Shown here: positions 25,285 to 33,316 of the stretch, piece after piece
Layout of the letters: each line of letters opens with the position of its first letter
Numbering within the stretch: position 1 is the stretch's first letter
From: CAVWDI01 sp046259385
GTDB lineage: Bacteria > Chloroflexota > Anaerolineae > Anaerolineales > UBA4823
Direction: 5' to 3'
DNA: 46,760 nucleotides
Assembly (NCBI GenBank): GCA_046259385.1
Contig: JBJYWI010000035.1
Location: 1-46,760, forward strand
Program-made: the position numbers and the translations under genes
The notes under the pieces: generated by a model
What the model was told of the DNA's origin: nothing
Database searches by the model: none
The model's input: the letters and a program-made list of their open reading frames with translations, nothing else

Positions 25285-26136
25285 TCAGATAGCCTGGATT
25301 TCCTGTTCAATTTTTTTATTGAGCAAATACATCAGCATACGGGTTGTAAATCCCGGCACTCCATGCGAAATGATGGTGTTGTTGATCTGAACTACCGGAA
25401 GTATCGCCCTCGATGAGCTGGTAATGAAAGCCTCCTCAAATGCGCCAACCATATCTAATTTCACGCTCTTATAATTAATAATCGTCCCCGCGCTCTCAGC
25501 AACTTCTAAAACCAGGCTGCGGGTCACCCCGGAAAGTACGTCTTCCTCGTTCGTCCACAATTCACCTCTGTAAACTGCGAAGAAATTGCTGGTCAACCCC
25601 TCCAGAATATAACCCTCCTCATCCAGCATCAGCGCTTCGTGAACGTCTTCCCCAAATCCAGCCCGGATTTCCTGCGCCCCAGGGATGGATCGGGTCAATT
25701 TCGCTTTCGGATTTACGCGCTGGTGGTTGCAGGTTACCAGTTTCACCCCGTCGCGGTAGTCGCTCTCCGAGGGGGTCTTCAATGGTTCGCTCATCAGGTA
25801 AATCTCCCCCGGTTTCTCAGATAAATCGAGAACAATCCGGATTCGCAATTCCTGGTCATCAGGATATTGTTCAATGATGTCGCGGATATAGGAGCGTATA
25901 CCGGCTGGGTCATACTTCAGGGATTCACCTGCAAGCTGGGAGGTCTCCTTCAGGCGTTCCAGGTGCGCCTCCAGTTTTAATGCCTTGTCGTGTTCGTAAG
26001 TCCGGAAAGTGGTATATGCTCCTCCCGGGATCGCCATGGTTATCGCATCGAAAGTATCCAGTTCATCAGGAGATTCCTGCTCGATTAATTCATGAGGTTC
26101 TGTACCATTTTTAAGAAGCCATACTCGAATATTCAT
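25285..26136 (-). CDS. Class IV aminotransferase (branched-chain/ADC-lyase fold)
   Basis: PLP enzyme of fold type IV, 283 residues. Recognised features: Lys in NPKAKLT, which aligns with the PLP-lysine region, EGLTSNFF (the E-x-x-T-S-N motif binding PLP), and SSSRAILPVVQIN near the C-terminus. The family includes branched-chain aminotransferases, D-amino acid transaminases and 4-amino-4-deoxychorismate lyases (PabC). The sequence alone does not separate these. It stands alone between the LysM gene and tRNA-Pro, so context does not help. The ATG has no strong ribosome binding site. Confidence 0.88.
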   Translation of the reverse strand: MNIRVWLLKNGTEPHELIEQESPDELDTFDAITMAIPGGAYTTFRTYEHDKALKLEAHLERLKETSQLAGESLKYDPAGIRSYIRDIIEQYPDDQELRIRIVLDLSEKPGEIYLMSEPLKTPSESDYRDGVKLVTCNHQRVNPKAKLTRSIPGAQEIRAGFGEDVHEALMLDEEGYILEGLTSNFFAVYRGELWTNEEDVLSGVTRSLVLEVAESAGTIINYKSVKLDMVGAFEEAFITSSSRAILPVVQINNTIISHGVPGFTTRMLMYLLNKKIEQEIQAI

Positions 26137-26378
26137 GCTGATTATTCTAATCGAATTGAAATGAAATTCTTATTTAAATTCCCAAATCACACAGGAATAA
26201 TATTCTTATGAACCCACACTAAATATTTAAAATTCAATAACCAACTGCATTTATATGCGATCTGGGCTCACATGAATCAATAAGGAAAATTGAAATTACA
26301 AATGCAATATAAATTGAATATTTTTCTAGAAAAATTTCCTTGAATACTATTGAAATTACAAAATTGTGGTTTCCAAAG

Positions 26379-26453
26379 TCGGGGCGCCGGGATTCGAACC
26401 CGGGACCTCTTACACCCCATGCAAGCGCGCTAGCCGGACTGCGCCACGCCCCG
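26379..26453 (-). tRNA. tRNA-Pro (anticodon GGG)
   Basis: 75 bases fold into a full cloverleaf on the minus strand. The acceptor stem is CGGGGCG/CGCCCCG with discriminator A, the D stem GCGC/GCGC, the anticodon stem CTTGC/GTAAG with loop ATGGGGT, and the T arm CCGGG-TTCGAAT-CCCGG. Anticodon GGG reads CCC and CCT proline codons. The 5' C1 is typical of tRNA-Pro. CCA is not encoded and must be added after transcription, possibly by the nucleotidyltransferase at 45691. The gene stands alone. Confidence 0.96.
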
Positions 26454-26604
26454 AACTTGTGCCAGAAATTATAGCCCAGAAGCAGGTTCCTGACAATCCT
26501 GCCGTGATTAACCAACTGGTTGATGGTTATAAACAAATAAGGTTTAAGATCGTATTTTATCTATGCGCAAGTTAAAAGCAATCCATCTCAATGCCCTTCT
26601 TGGG

Positions 26605-26610
26605 TATAAT
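26605..26610 (+). promoter_or_regulatory. -10 element for M23 lipoprotein gene
   Basis: Perfect TATAAT 38 bases before the ATG at 26648. It lies inside the longer version of the frame that would begin at 26591, which argues for the shorter protein. No good -35 is seen. Confidence 0.4.
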
Positions 26611-26647
26611 CATTAAAGAAAAATTTAGTCTTTCAAGAAGAACAGTT

Positions 26648-27523
26648 ATGCGATACGCCTGGGTAATCCTTTCCTCAGTTATCGTTCTTTCCGCTTGCAG
26701 CGTATTAACTCCAGGCTTTCTTGGAGACACTATAAATTCAGATCGGATACAACCTGCGCTTACTACCGAAGTGGGCGACCTGCTTTTCTCCTCATATCCA
26801 TCGAGAACCGCAACACCTTCCAGGACCTCAAAACCAACGTCCACTTCAATCGCCACCTCCACCCCACCCGCAGCAACCAATACGCCCATACCAAGCGCGA
26901 CACCTCTTTTTAAATTGTGCTCGCCACTTGCACCTCATTCCATCGCGGATCTGCCAAAGATTATCTCCGATCCGTTCCGACCACCTCCTCCCGGCAAGGA
27001 CTTCCGCCATCACGGGGTTGACTTCGCCCATTATCAGTTTGGTGGTTTGAAGACCATCCAGGGAGTGATAGTGCAGTCAATTTTAATCGGAAAAATAGCC
27101 GCATCGATCAGTAATACTTACCCTTTCGGCAATATGGTCATTGTTGAGACTCCATTTCGATTTCTACCAGTGGAGCTAACAGACACCCTGCAGGTGAATC
27201 GGGATAATTCGCTTTATGTACTCTACGCCCATCTCGAAAACACTCCCGAGGTGAACCTCAATGACCAGGTCAATCCCTGTACCCCAATAGGGGCGGTAGG
27301 AAAGAGTGGTAACGCCGGTATCTACCACCTACACCTTGAAACCCGTAGTGGGAAACCGGGAGCGCAATTCCCGGTTATGGGATATTACTTTGAGGATGCT
27401 ACTGAGGAGCAAAAAAGCTATTACGAAAAGTGGCGAGTGAGCGGCGAATTCCTACTTTTGGATCCAATGGTGATCCTGGATCCAAAATGGACTACCATAG
27501 ATGAGGCAACACTAAGCCCTTGA
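26648..27523 (+). CDS. M23-family peptidase-like lipoprotein
   Basis: An exported 291-residue protein. The N-terminus MRYAWVILSSVIVLSAC is a textbook lipoprotein signal with lipobox LSAC, which fixes the start at 26648 rather than 26591. A Thr/Ser/Pro linker (about 55-95) leads to an M23-type domain: HHGVDF carries the first His/Asp pair and HLHLE the last His pair, so the zinc site looks complete. YAHLEN adds the middle His. It probably trims peptidoglycan from the outer face of the membrane. It overlaps the convergent MFS gene by 12 bases. Its linker resembles that of the WD40 lipoprotein. Confidence 0.85.
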   Translation: MRYAWVILSSVIVLSACSVLTPGFLGDTINSDRIQPALTTEVGDLLFSSYPSRTATPSRTSKPTSTSIATSTPPAATNTPIPSATPLFKLCSPLAPHSIADLPKIISDPFRPPPPGKDFRHHGVDFAHYQFGGLKTIQGVIVQSILIGKIAASISNTYPFGNMVIVETPFRFLPVELTDTLQVNRDNSLYVLYAHLENTPEVNLNDQVNPCTPIGAVGKSGNAGIYHLHLETRSGKPGAQFPVMGYYFEDATEEQKSYYEKWRVSGEFLLLDPMVILDPKWTTIDEATLSP

Positions 27524-28696
27524 ATCTTTGGATCTGCCCGGGAGAAAGAATATTGGGGGTACTGCCAGAAGCGATACTATTGCGCTCCATATAAATACCT
27601 GTTCAAGACCAAATTGGTCCCCCATATAACCGATCGCAACCAGAGCAACCGGTCGGATGAGAAAAGACATCATCAAATACAATCCATTCCCTACAGCTCT
27701 ATTGTTTGGTAACTGGTCCTGAACCATAGCCAGCATCACTGGTCCGGTCGAGAGGATTGTAAAACCTAACATAACCAGAAGGGGAATCAATATCCAGCCC
27801 TCAAAATAAACAAATAAGATCATTAAACCAGCTGCAGCGATAGTTGCAATGAACAATATCCTCCTGCGTCCGAGGATATCGCTTACTGTCCCACTGACGA
27901 GCGCACCTGCAACACCAGCAAGTTCGAGCAGCGAGAGTGCCCCACCAGCAATCCACAGGTTTGCACCCTGGTCTTTCACATAGATAGGCAGGAAAACAGT
28001 CAGGATATTTACACTAAAACTCCTGAAGAGGATGATTAATGACAATGGCAGGAAAAATGACATCAGGGCTGGCAACATGCTGCGGAAACTCCCATGGGCT
28101 TCCATACGCGCCGGTACATGCCGCAGGCGGAGGTAAAGCAGCAGGGTTGCAGCCCAACCGATAAACATAAGCCGGTAGAAACCATCCAATGTCCAGGTTG
28201 AGACAGCCCATACCGCAAGAAGCGGGCCAACTGAGCGAGCCAGCTCCCCGGCAGCCATAAACAAGCTCATCCCTTTCCCAACCTGGTCCCCTGCCAGTCT
28301 TCCAATCATCGCTGGAGCCGGGGCATGGAAACAGGCTACGCTTATGCCGGTTGCGAATAACAGTATTGCAATGCCAAAATACCCAGATGTAAAACCAAGG
28401 CTGCTGATCAACGTTGCTGTGACCGCTGGAGCCAGAATCACAAAATACCGCAAACTGACTTTATCGGCAAGATAACCGATAAACGGATTCAGCACCGCTG
28501 GGATTTGCAGGATGGCGATCAGTGAACCCACCATGGTGAGCGATAGGGAAAGTTTCTCAATCAGAACTGGGAGCAGAGCGGGAACAGCCGCAGTGTAAGT
28601 ATCGTGTACAAGATGCGCGCCTGCGATCGGCAGGACATTTTCTTTTTGAAACTCGTTCGATTTTGTTTTGGAAAGTTTTACTGTATCGGTTGCCAT
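27512..28696 (-). CDS. MFS transporter, fosmidomycin-resistance (Fsr) type
   Basis: A 394-residue membrane protein with about 12 predicted helices. The N-terminus after a polar stretch reads GAHLVHDTYTAAVPALLPVL, the signature of the Fsr-like branch of the major facilitator superfamily. PFIGYLADKVSLRYF and SGTVSDILGRRRILF are the two MFS loop motifs between helices 2-3 and 8-9. Family members export drugs or sugars/metabolites by proton antiport; the actual substrate is unknown. The 3' end overlaps that of the M23 lipoprotein by 12 bases. I see no clear ribosome site. Confidence 0.88.
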   Translation of the reverse strand: MATDTVKLSKTKSNEFQKENVLPIAGAHLVHDTYTAAVPALLPVLIEKLSLSLTMVGSLIAILQIPAVLNPFIGYLADKVSLRYFVILAPAVTATLISSLGFTSGYFGIAILLFATGISVACFHAPAPAMIGRLAGDQVGKGMSLFMAAGELARSVGPLLAVWAVSTWTLDGFYRLMFIGWAATLLLYLRLRHVPARMEAHGSFRSMLPALMSFFLPLSLIILFRSFSVNILTVFLPIYVKDQGANLWIAGGALSLLELAGVAGALVSGTVSDILGRRRILFIATIAAAGLMILFVYFEGWILIPLLVMLGFTILSTGPVMLAMVQDQLPNNRAVGNGLYLMMSFLIRPVALVAIGYMGDQFGLEQVFIWSAIVSLLAVPPIFFLPGRSKDSRA

Positions 28697-28799
28697 AAAG
28701 GATTTTTTGAATAAATTTGGTTACAATGGTGTGTTGATAATGCCGCAATTATAAATGGTAAATCTGCTCACAAGACATGATTATATTCAGGTATTACAT

Positions 28800-29324
28800 A
28801 TGAACAAAATTCTTGATTCTTACTGGGTTGAAGAGAACCGATTTATGGCGGGTGAATATCCAGGTTCAGCTGCGGAGCTTACTGCGCTCTCAAAACTGGA
28901 ATGGTTGTTATCAAAAGATATTGATTGCTTTATTGATCTTACCGAACCGAATGAACACGGTTTGAAACCTTATACGAATTTATTCGAGAGGATCCAAGTA
29001 GAAAAAACAAAACCTCCTAGATATATAAACTTTCCAATACCCGATATGCATACGCCGTCGGTCCCTCAAATGGTGAATATCCTGGATGCAATCAATAATG
29101 CACTGGCAGATGGTCAGAATATTTACCTTCATTGTTACGGCGGAATAGGGCGAACAGGCACAGTCGTTGGCTGTTATTTTGTTCAACACGGTATGGAAAC
29201 CCAAAATGCATTGGACAGGATCGCAGAACTGCGCCGGAATACCCCAGACGGGTGGCGCCAATCTCCTGAGACTTTTGAACAGCGTCAAATGATTTTAAAC
29301 TGGAATGTATTTTCCAGCCTGTAA
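28800..29324 (+). CDS. Dual-specificity/tyrosine-type protein phosphatase
   Basis: Cysteine-based phosphatase of about 174 residues. The P-loop HCYGGIGRTG has catalytic Cys112 and Arg118 (CX5R). The loop NFPIPDMHTP upstream probably gives the general-acid Asp. SYWVEENRFMAGEYPGS is the usual N-terminal segment of this family. The frame extends upstream to an ATG at 28755, but Met16 of that version (28800) matches the family start better. Substrates may be phosphoproteins or inositol/nucleotide phosphates. No kinase gene is nearby. Confidence 0.85.
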   Translation: MNKILDSYWVEENRFMAGEYPGSAAELTALSKLEWLLSKDIDCFIDLTEPNEHGLKPYTNLFERIQVEKTKPPRYINFPIPDMHTPSVPQMVNILDAINNALADGQNIYLHCYGGIGRTGTVVGCYFVQHGMETQNALDRIAELRRNTPDGWRQSPETFEQRQMILNWNVFSSL

Positions 29325-29380
29325 CCTTTAAAATTAAAATCACAAGTTAAACAATCCCACTGCTAAAACCCAGTAACATC

Positions 29381-30544
29381 ATGAGACCGGGTGATATAAT
29401 CCGCTGCATGGTCGAAACAGAACTCGATTTAAAGCGCCAAAAAGAAGCTAAAAGGTATTCTCGTATCCGGCATCGCTTAATAGTGGTTGATACTATATTT
29501 GGCGGTGTTTATGCGCTCGCCTGGTTGTATTTAGGATGGTCAAAACAGCTAAAAGAATCATTACTTCGCTTTACGACCAATGACTGGATGCTTGTAGCGG
29601 GTTTTGGAATTATATTCGGGGGGATTTATTACCTGTTGACCCTGCCTCTGTCCTATTATGAAGGATTCCTTTTGCAACACAGGTTTGGAATGTCAAACCA
29701 ATCACGAAGCGAATGGATAGTAGATCAGGCAAAAGGTCTCGGGATCGGACTTTTATTGGGAGGAATGATACTGGAAATAATCTATACCGTTTTAAGGGCT
29801 GCTCCAGACACCTGGTGGATTTTTGCAGGCTTGATCCTCTTATTCTTAAACGTCCTCTTAGCAAATCTTGCACCAGTGATTTTGTTTCCTATATTTTACA
29901 AATTTGAACCACTCGAAGACGATTATCAACAACTGGCTGACCGGCTTATTCATTTAGCCAGTGAAGCAAATACGTATGTTCGGGGAGTATTCAAATTCGA
30001 CATGAGCCGACGTACTAACGCCGCCAACGCAGCGTTGACAGGCTTAGGCAACACGCGCAGAATCATCCTTGGCGATACGCTGCTAAAAGAGTTCACAGAC
30101 GACGAAATAGAAACTGTCCTCGCCCATGAACTGGGTCACCATGTCCACAAAGACATACCAATAGGGATTTTAATTGAGAGCACCTTAACACTTGGGGGCT
30201 TGTACTTCGCCTCACTTGCTCTGAAATGGGGAACGCAATATTTCGGATTCGAAAATCAAGCTGACATCGCGGCATTGCCGCTATTTATCCTGGTTATTGG
30301 TATTTATGGCTTATTGCTCATGCCGTTGACAAATGCCTACTCGCGCTGGCGGGAAGTCAAGGCTGACCAATACGCGTTATCCAGTACCGGGTTGGGTGAG
30401 GCTTATGCCTCGGCTTTAGTCCGGCTAGCTAACCAGAACCTGGCAGATGTAGACCCGGAACCTTGGGTGGTATTTCTACTTCATTCACACCCACCTCTTC
30501 AAAAAAGAATCGAGATGGCTAAGAGTTACAACTCTCAAAAATAG
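29381..30544 (+). CDS. M48-family membrane metalloprotease (Ste24/HtpX-like)
   Basis: Membrane zinc protease of 387 residues related to CAAX-prenyl protease Ste24. Several hydrophobic helices (about 33-55, 67-90, 117-138 and 148-172) precede the catalytic motif HELGHH (His249, Glu250, His253). The third ligand is Glu325 in REVKADQYAL. FLLQHRFGMSNQS and NAALTGLGNTRRIILGDTLL are typical of the Ste24 branch rather than HtpX. The role is probably quality control of membrane proteins. The start is uncertain: ATG at 29381 and ATG at 29408 both lack a good ribosome site. A TATAAT at 29395-29400 suggests a nearly leaderless start at 29408. Confidence 0.9.
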   Translation: MRPGDIIRCMVETELDLKRQKEAKRYSRIRHRLIVVDTIFGGVYALAWLYLGWSKQLKESLLRFTTNDWMLVAGFGIIFGGIYYLLTLPLSYYEGFLLQHRFGMSNQSRSEWIVDQAKGLGIGLLLGGMILEIIYTVLRAAPDTWWIFAGLILLFLNVLLANLAPVILFPIFYKFEPLEDDYQQLADRLIHLASEANTYVRGVFKFDMSRRTNAANAALTGLGNTRRIILGDTLLKEFTDDEIETVLAHELGHHVHKDIPIGILIESTLTLGGLYFASLALKWGTQYFGFENQADIAALPLFILVIGIYGLLLMPLTNAYSRWREVKADQYALSSTGLGEAYASALVRLANQNLADVDPEPWVVFLLHSHPPLQKRIEMAKSYNSQK

Positions 30545-30574
30545 GAATTCAGCTCAAGAATATTCCAAATTCTT

Positions 30575-30769
30575 TTACTTATTCGGAATTACTATCCACA
30601 TGATCGCGTAAACGAGCAGACCCGGAATTCCGCCAGGGAGTAGTGAAAGTAAAAAAGCAAGCCGGAACCATAAGGGACTGATTCCGAAAAATTCTCCCAG
30701 CCCTCCGCAAATTCCAGCTATTATTCTATCGTCATGAGAACGACGTAATGGTTCTCTCGAAACTGCCAT
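30575..30769 (-). CDS. PspC-domain small membrane protein
   Basis: A 64-residue protein beginning MAVSREPLRRS with the PspC hallmark IIAGICGGLGEFFG and one hydrophobic helix (about 36-58, FRLAFLLSLLPGG...YAIMWIVIP). PspC proteins are envelope-stress sensors, anti-sigma-like or toxin-like in various bacteria. The start at 30769 is set by a strong GGAGG about 8 bases upstream. The longer frame to 30862 adds an unlike N-terminus and would overlap the next gene, so I reject it. No other psp genes are nearby. Confidence 0.87.
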   Translation of the reverse strand: MAVSREPLRRSHDDRIIAGICGGLGEFFGISPLWFRLAFLLSLLPGGIPGLLVYAIMWIVIPNK

Positions 30770-30858
30770 TCTTTTTCCTCCATAAATGATGAATACCGCT
30801 AAATTGTGTATCTTATCTAATGAGGTATACGTAAAAATTAAGTACCAGTTGCAGTTGC

Positions 30859-31497
30859 TCATTTAATCCGCAAAGCTGCAAGCATACCATCCCCGGCAGG
30901 GTAGATTGTGCTGATCAGTCTGGAATCTTGGGCGATCTTTTGATTTAAATCCCTGATAATCTGGACATTCTCGCTGAAATCCATTTCATCCAGCAGGTAT
31001 CCGAAGGCAAACACATTGTGGATTGCAATCACACCACCCACGCGTATATTCATCATCGCCCAATCAAAATAGTCTCTGTATCCGGCTTTATCTGCGTCGA
31101 TAAACACAAAATCAAATGGACCTTCTGAAGATACCGTTTTTAACAATAACAATGCATTGCCGACTTTGATATCAACTAGGTGCGACAAGCCAGCATTTTC
31201 TATACTCTCTCTAGCTACACGGGCATGTTTATCCTCTTTTTCAATAGAAATCAACCTGCCGTTGTGGGGCAACCCGCGTGCAATCCAAATTCCGCTGTAC
31301 CCTCCAAGCGTTCCAATTTCGACAGCTTTTACAGCCCCACAAACCTTAACAAGAAACTTTAAGAATAAACCTTCATCAGGCTGGATTGATATATCTGGCA
31401 GATTATTGCTCTTTGCCAGCTGCGACGCATAGAGTATTGCTGAATCTGGCCTGGCAAAATATTCAATAATGTAATCAGTTGCTTGTCCAATTTCCAT
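30859..31497 (-). CDS. SAM-dependent O-methyltransferase (caffeoyl-CoA OMT type)
   Basis: A 212-residue class I methyltransferase. The SAM motif is AVEIGTLGGYSGIWIA. ISIEKEDKHARVARE holds the ribose-binding acidic residue. FVFIDADKAGY has the metal-binding Asp pair of the catechol/caffeoyl-CoA branch, and HNVFAFG replaces the usual DNxLW metal motif (His instead of Asp). The substrate is unknown. It lies between the PspC gene and the terminator of the acetyl-CoA synthetase unit. Confidence 0.9.
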   Translation of the reverse strand: MEIGQATDYIIEYFARPDSAILYASQLAKSNNLPDISIQPDEGLFLKFLVKVCGAVKAVEIGTLGGYSGIWIARGLPHNGRLISIEKEDKHARVARESIENAGLSHLVDIKVGNALLLLKTVSSEGPFDFVFIDADKAGYRDYFDWAMMNIRVGGVIAIHNVFAFGYLLDEMDFSENVQIIRDLNQKIAQDSRLISTIYPAGDGMLAALRIK

Positions 31498-31592
31498 ACA
31501 TACCCCTTAGTTAATAATTTCCTGTCCAGAGTTTTTATTGCTAACCTGACACCTGTTATTTATGGTTTGATGTTTTCAGCATGAAGAATTCC

Positions 31593-31622
31593 AAAGAAAA
31601 AGAAAGCCCCATTTACAGGGGC
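31593..31622 (-). terminator. Terminator of the acd-nitroreductase transcription unit
   Basis: Minus-strand hairpin GCCCC-TGTAAAT-GGGGC (arms at 31622-31618 and 31610-31606) followed by TTTCTTTTTCTTT. It sits about 40 bases after the nitroreductase stop codon. Confidence 0.75.
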
Positions 31623-31661
31623 ACTCATTCTGATCTGAAAATAAATATATAAAAACGAACA

Positions 31662-32174
31662 TCACCACGATTCCCAGTGAACAAAATCCGCTAACTGTTT
31701 ACGACCTCCTTTTTCAGGAGTTGAGGTCAATACACTGCGATCCGCAGGGTATCCAAACGATAAAGCCAAATTAACATATCTATCATCCGGAAGGTCCAGC
31801 AGCAGGCGCGCTTCATCAGTTTTATAAATTGTCGCAAGACAGGATCCAACTCCCAACTCCCAGGCTGCCAGCTGCATATAAGCCGCTGCCTGGCCAGCAT
31901 CAAACATAATGCTTGTTTTAAGACCCGGATCTGGTGTAATAATGACTACTGCAAGCGCTGCACCTGCAAGATGTCCGGCGTAGGTCCCTAATTTTGATAA
32001 TTTCTCTAACCGGTCTTTATGTGTGATAACAATAAAATCCCACGGCTGGGAATTCTTAGATGATTGGGATCGCCTACCCGCGTTCAGAATGGTATTGATA
32101 ACATCTGCAGACAACGGTTCATCCCGAAAATTTCGTACAGCCCTCTTATACTTTATGGCTTCAGATACTTTCAC
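31662..32174 (-). CDS. Nitroreductase-family flavoprotein
   Basis: FMN oxidoreductase of 170 residues, at the short end for the family. KYKRAVRNFRDEPL is the N-terminal FMN-phosphate motif, and SSKNSQPWDFIVI and ELGVGSCLATIY are further family motifs. The partner substrate is unknown; members reduce nitro compounds, quinones or enones, or act in dehalogenation. Its ATG overlaps the stop of the upstream DRTGG gene by four bases (ATGA), so it is translated from the same mRNA as the acetyl-CoA synthetase cluster. Confidence 0.9.
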   Translation of the reverse strand: MKVSEAIKYKRAVRNFRDEPLSADVINTILNAGRRSQSSKNSQPWDFIVITHKDRLEKLSKLGTYAGHLAGAALAVVIITPDPGLKTSIMFDAGQAAAYMQLAAWELGVGSCLATIYKTDEARLLLDLPDDRYVNLALSFGYPADRSVLTSTPEKGGRKQLADFVHWESW

Positions 32175-33241
32175 TTTAACCCAATTACAGAATACATTCT
32201 GTCAAAATCTATATTTTCGTTCAATAGGGCCTGGAACATTTCAAGTTTCTTAGTTTGACCTAAACGGGTTTTTCCGTAGATCGTCTCGATTTTTTCAACT
32301 GTTTCCATCGTGTTCGAGCGCACTAAAAGTACAGCAACCCCAAATTCTTCAGCCTGTCTGATAATCAATGGGCTGGGTTGCAAATTTCCGGTGAGGACCA
32401 AGCACACTGTCGAAGTCTCTAGAGCTGCTAGTTGGATATCAGTTCGATCACCGCCAGTAATTACAGCTTTGTGAGCATACTTCCTGAACCTGCTCAAGGC
32501 AGCTTCAGCAGTCATGGCGCCAACGGTCAGGTTTTCTACCATTGATTGGGGACGGTAATACTTTGTCAATATTTCTGCATCAAGTACATCCACAAGGTCG
32601 TTTACAGTCAGGGCTGCTAAAGCATGCTGTTCAGGTAATACTCCAAATACCGGTATCCCGCGTGATTCAATAAATGGAACCGCCAATTCCGACACGAAAT
32701 TGGATACTTCTGATGGAACACGGTTGATAATTACACCGCTCAATGCCTCGCCAAGGCGGGTTTTTGCAGTCAATGTATCATCCAGTACTCGGACCTGATC
32801 GCGATATTTTATAATTGCGATTACTTCACTACCCAGATCGAGAGCAACCTGAGGGGTTGGAAGCCCTACCACATATCCCTCTCGTAAACTCCCGCCTCCT
32901 TCGAGCAGCAGTATATCCTGATCCTTGGCTGCCTTGTTAAAGGCGTCTCGAACCTGCTCCATTCGGTCTTTCTTTACATCATCTTTGAGATGTTCCTGAA
33001 GCAGCTCTTTCGTTAAAACCACTGGAGATAGTTCCCATGGTTCAGATGAAAGTCCAAGAATTTCCTTCACAAATGCAGCATCTTCATCTGCAACCCGCCC
33101 AGCAGAGAGCCAGGGTTGTAGGCTGAGCGGTTTCAAATAACCAACCTTAAAACCATCTTTTTGAAGGTATTTTCCTATTGCTAAACAAACCGCTGTTTTC
33201 CCTGAATATCGTTCCACTGATGTTACATATAACGATTTCAT
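32171..33241 (-). CDS. BioD-like/DRTGG-domain protein (Pta N-terminal-like)
   Basis: A 356-residue protein matching the non-catalytic N-terminal half of long phosphotransacetylases. The N-terminus has a dethiobiotin-synthetase-like P-loop (TSVERYSGKT). The C-terminal part is the DRTGG domain (about 205-320; TVGAMTAEAAL, VITGGDRTDIQ). There is no phosphotransacetylase catalytic domain. In E. coli Pta the equivalent region senses metabolites and regulates the enzyme. Here it stands alone directly downstream of ADP-forming acetyl-CoA synthetase, so it may tune that enzyme, which is an inference. The ATGA overlap with nitroreductase shows coupling downstream. Confidence 0.88.
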   Translation of the reverse strand: MKSLYVTSVERYSGKTAVCLAIGKYLQKDGFKVGYLKPLSLQPWLSAGRVADEDAAFVKEILGLSSEPWELSPVVLTKELLQEHLKDDVKKDRMEQVRDAFNKAAKDQDILLLEGGGSLREGYVVGLPTPQVALDLGSEVIAIIKYRDQVRVLDDTLTAKTRLGEALSGVIINRVPSEVSNFVSELAVPFIESRGIPVFGVLPEQHALAALTVNDLVDVLDAEILTKYYRPQSMVENLTVGAMTAEAALSRFRKYAHKAVITGGDRTDIQLAALETSTVCLVLTGNLQPSPLIIRQAEEFGVAVLLVRSNTMETVEKIETIYGKTRLGQTKKLEMFQALLNENIDFDRMYSVIGLK

Positions 33242-33316
33242 ATATTGTCTCCTCTAACGTGACTATTCTAATACACAATCCCAAGAACGAATACAAATAA
33301 CCATATAATTCAATTT

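Noticed and set aside
26234..26575. Open frames on both strands over the tRNA-Pro region
   Set aside because: They owe their length to the tRNA and its flanks. The plus-strand product (GAPGFEPGTSYTP) is the familiar spurious translation of a tRNA T arm. No ribosome sites fit.
26591..26647. N-terminal extension of the M23 lipoprotein
   Set aside because: It would put 19 residues in front of a perfect lipoprotein signal peptide, and it overlaps a TATAAT element. The inner ATG is a better start.
30770..30862. 31-residue N-terminal extension of the PspC protein
   Set aside because: A strong GGAGG serves the inner ATG, and the extension is not PspC-like and would overlap the methyltransferase gene.
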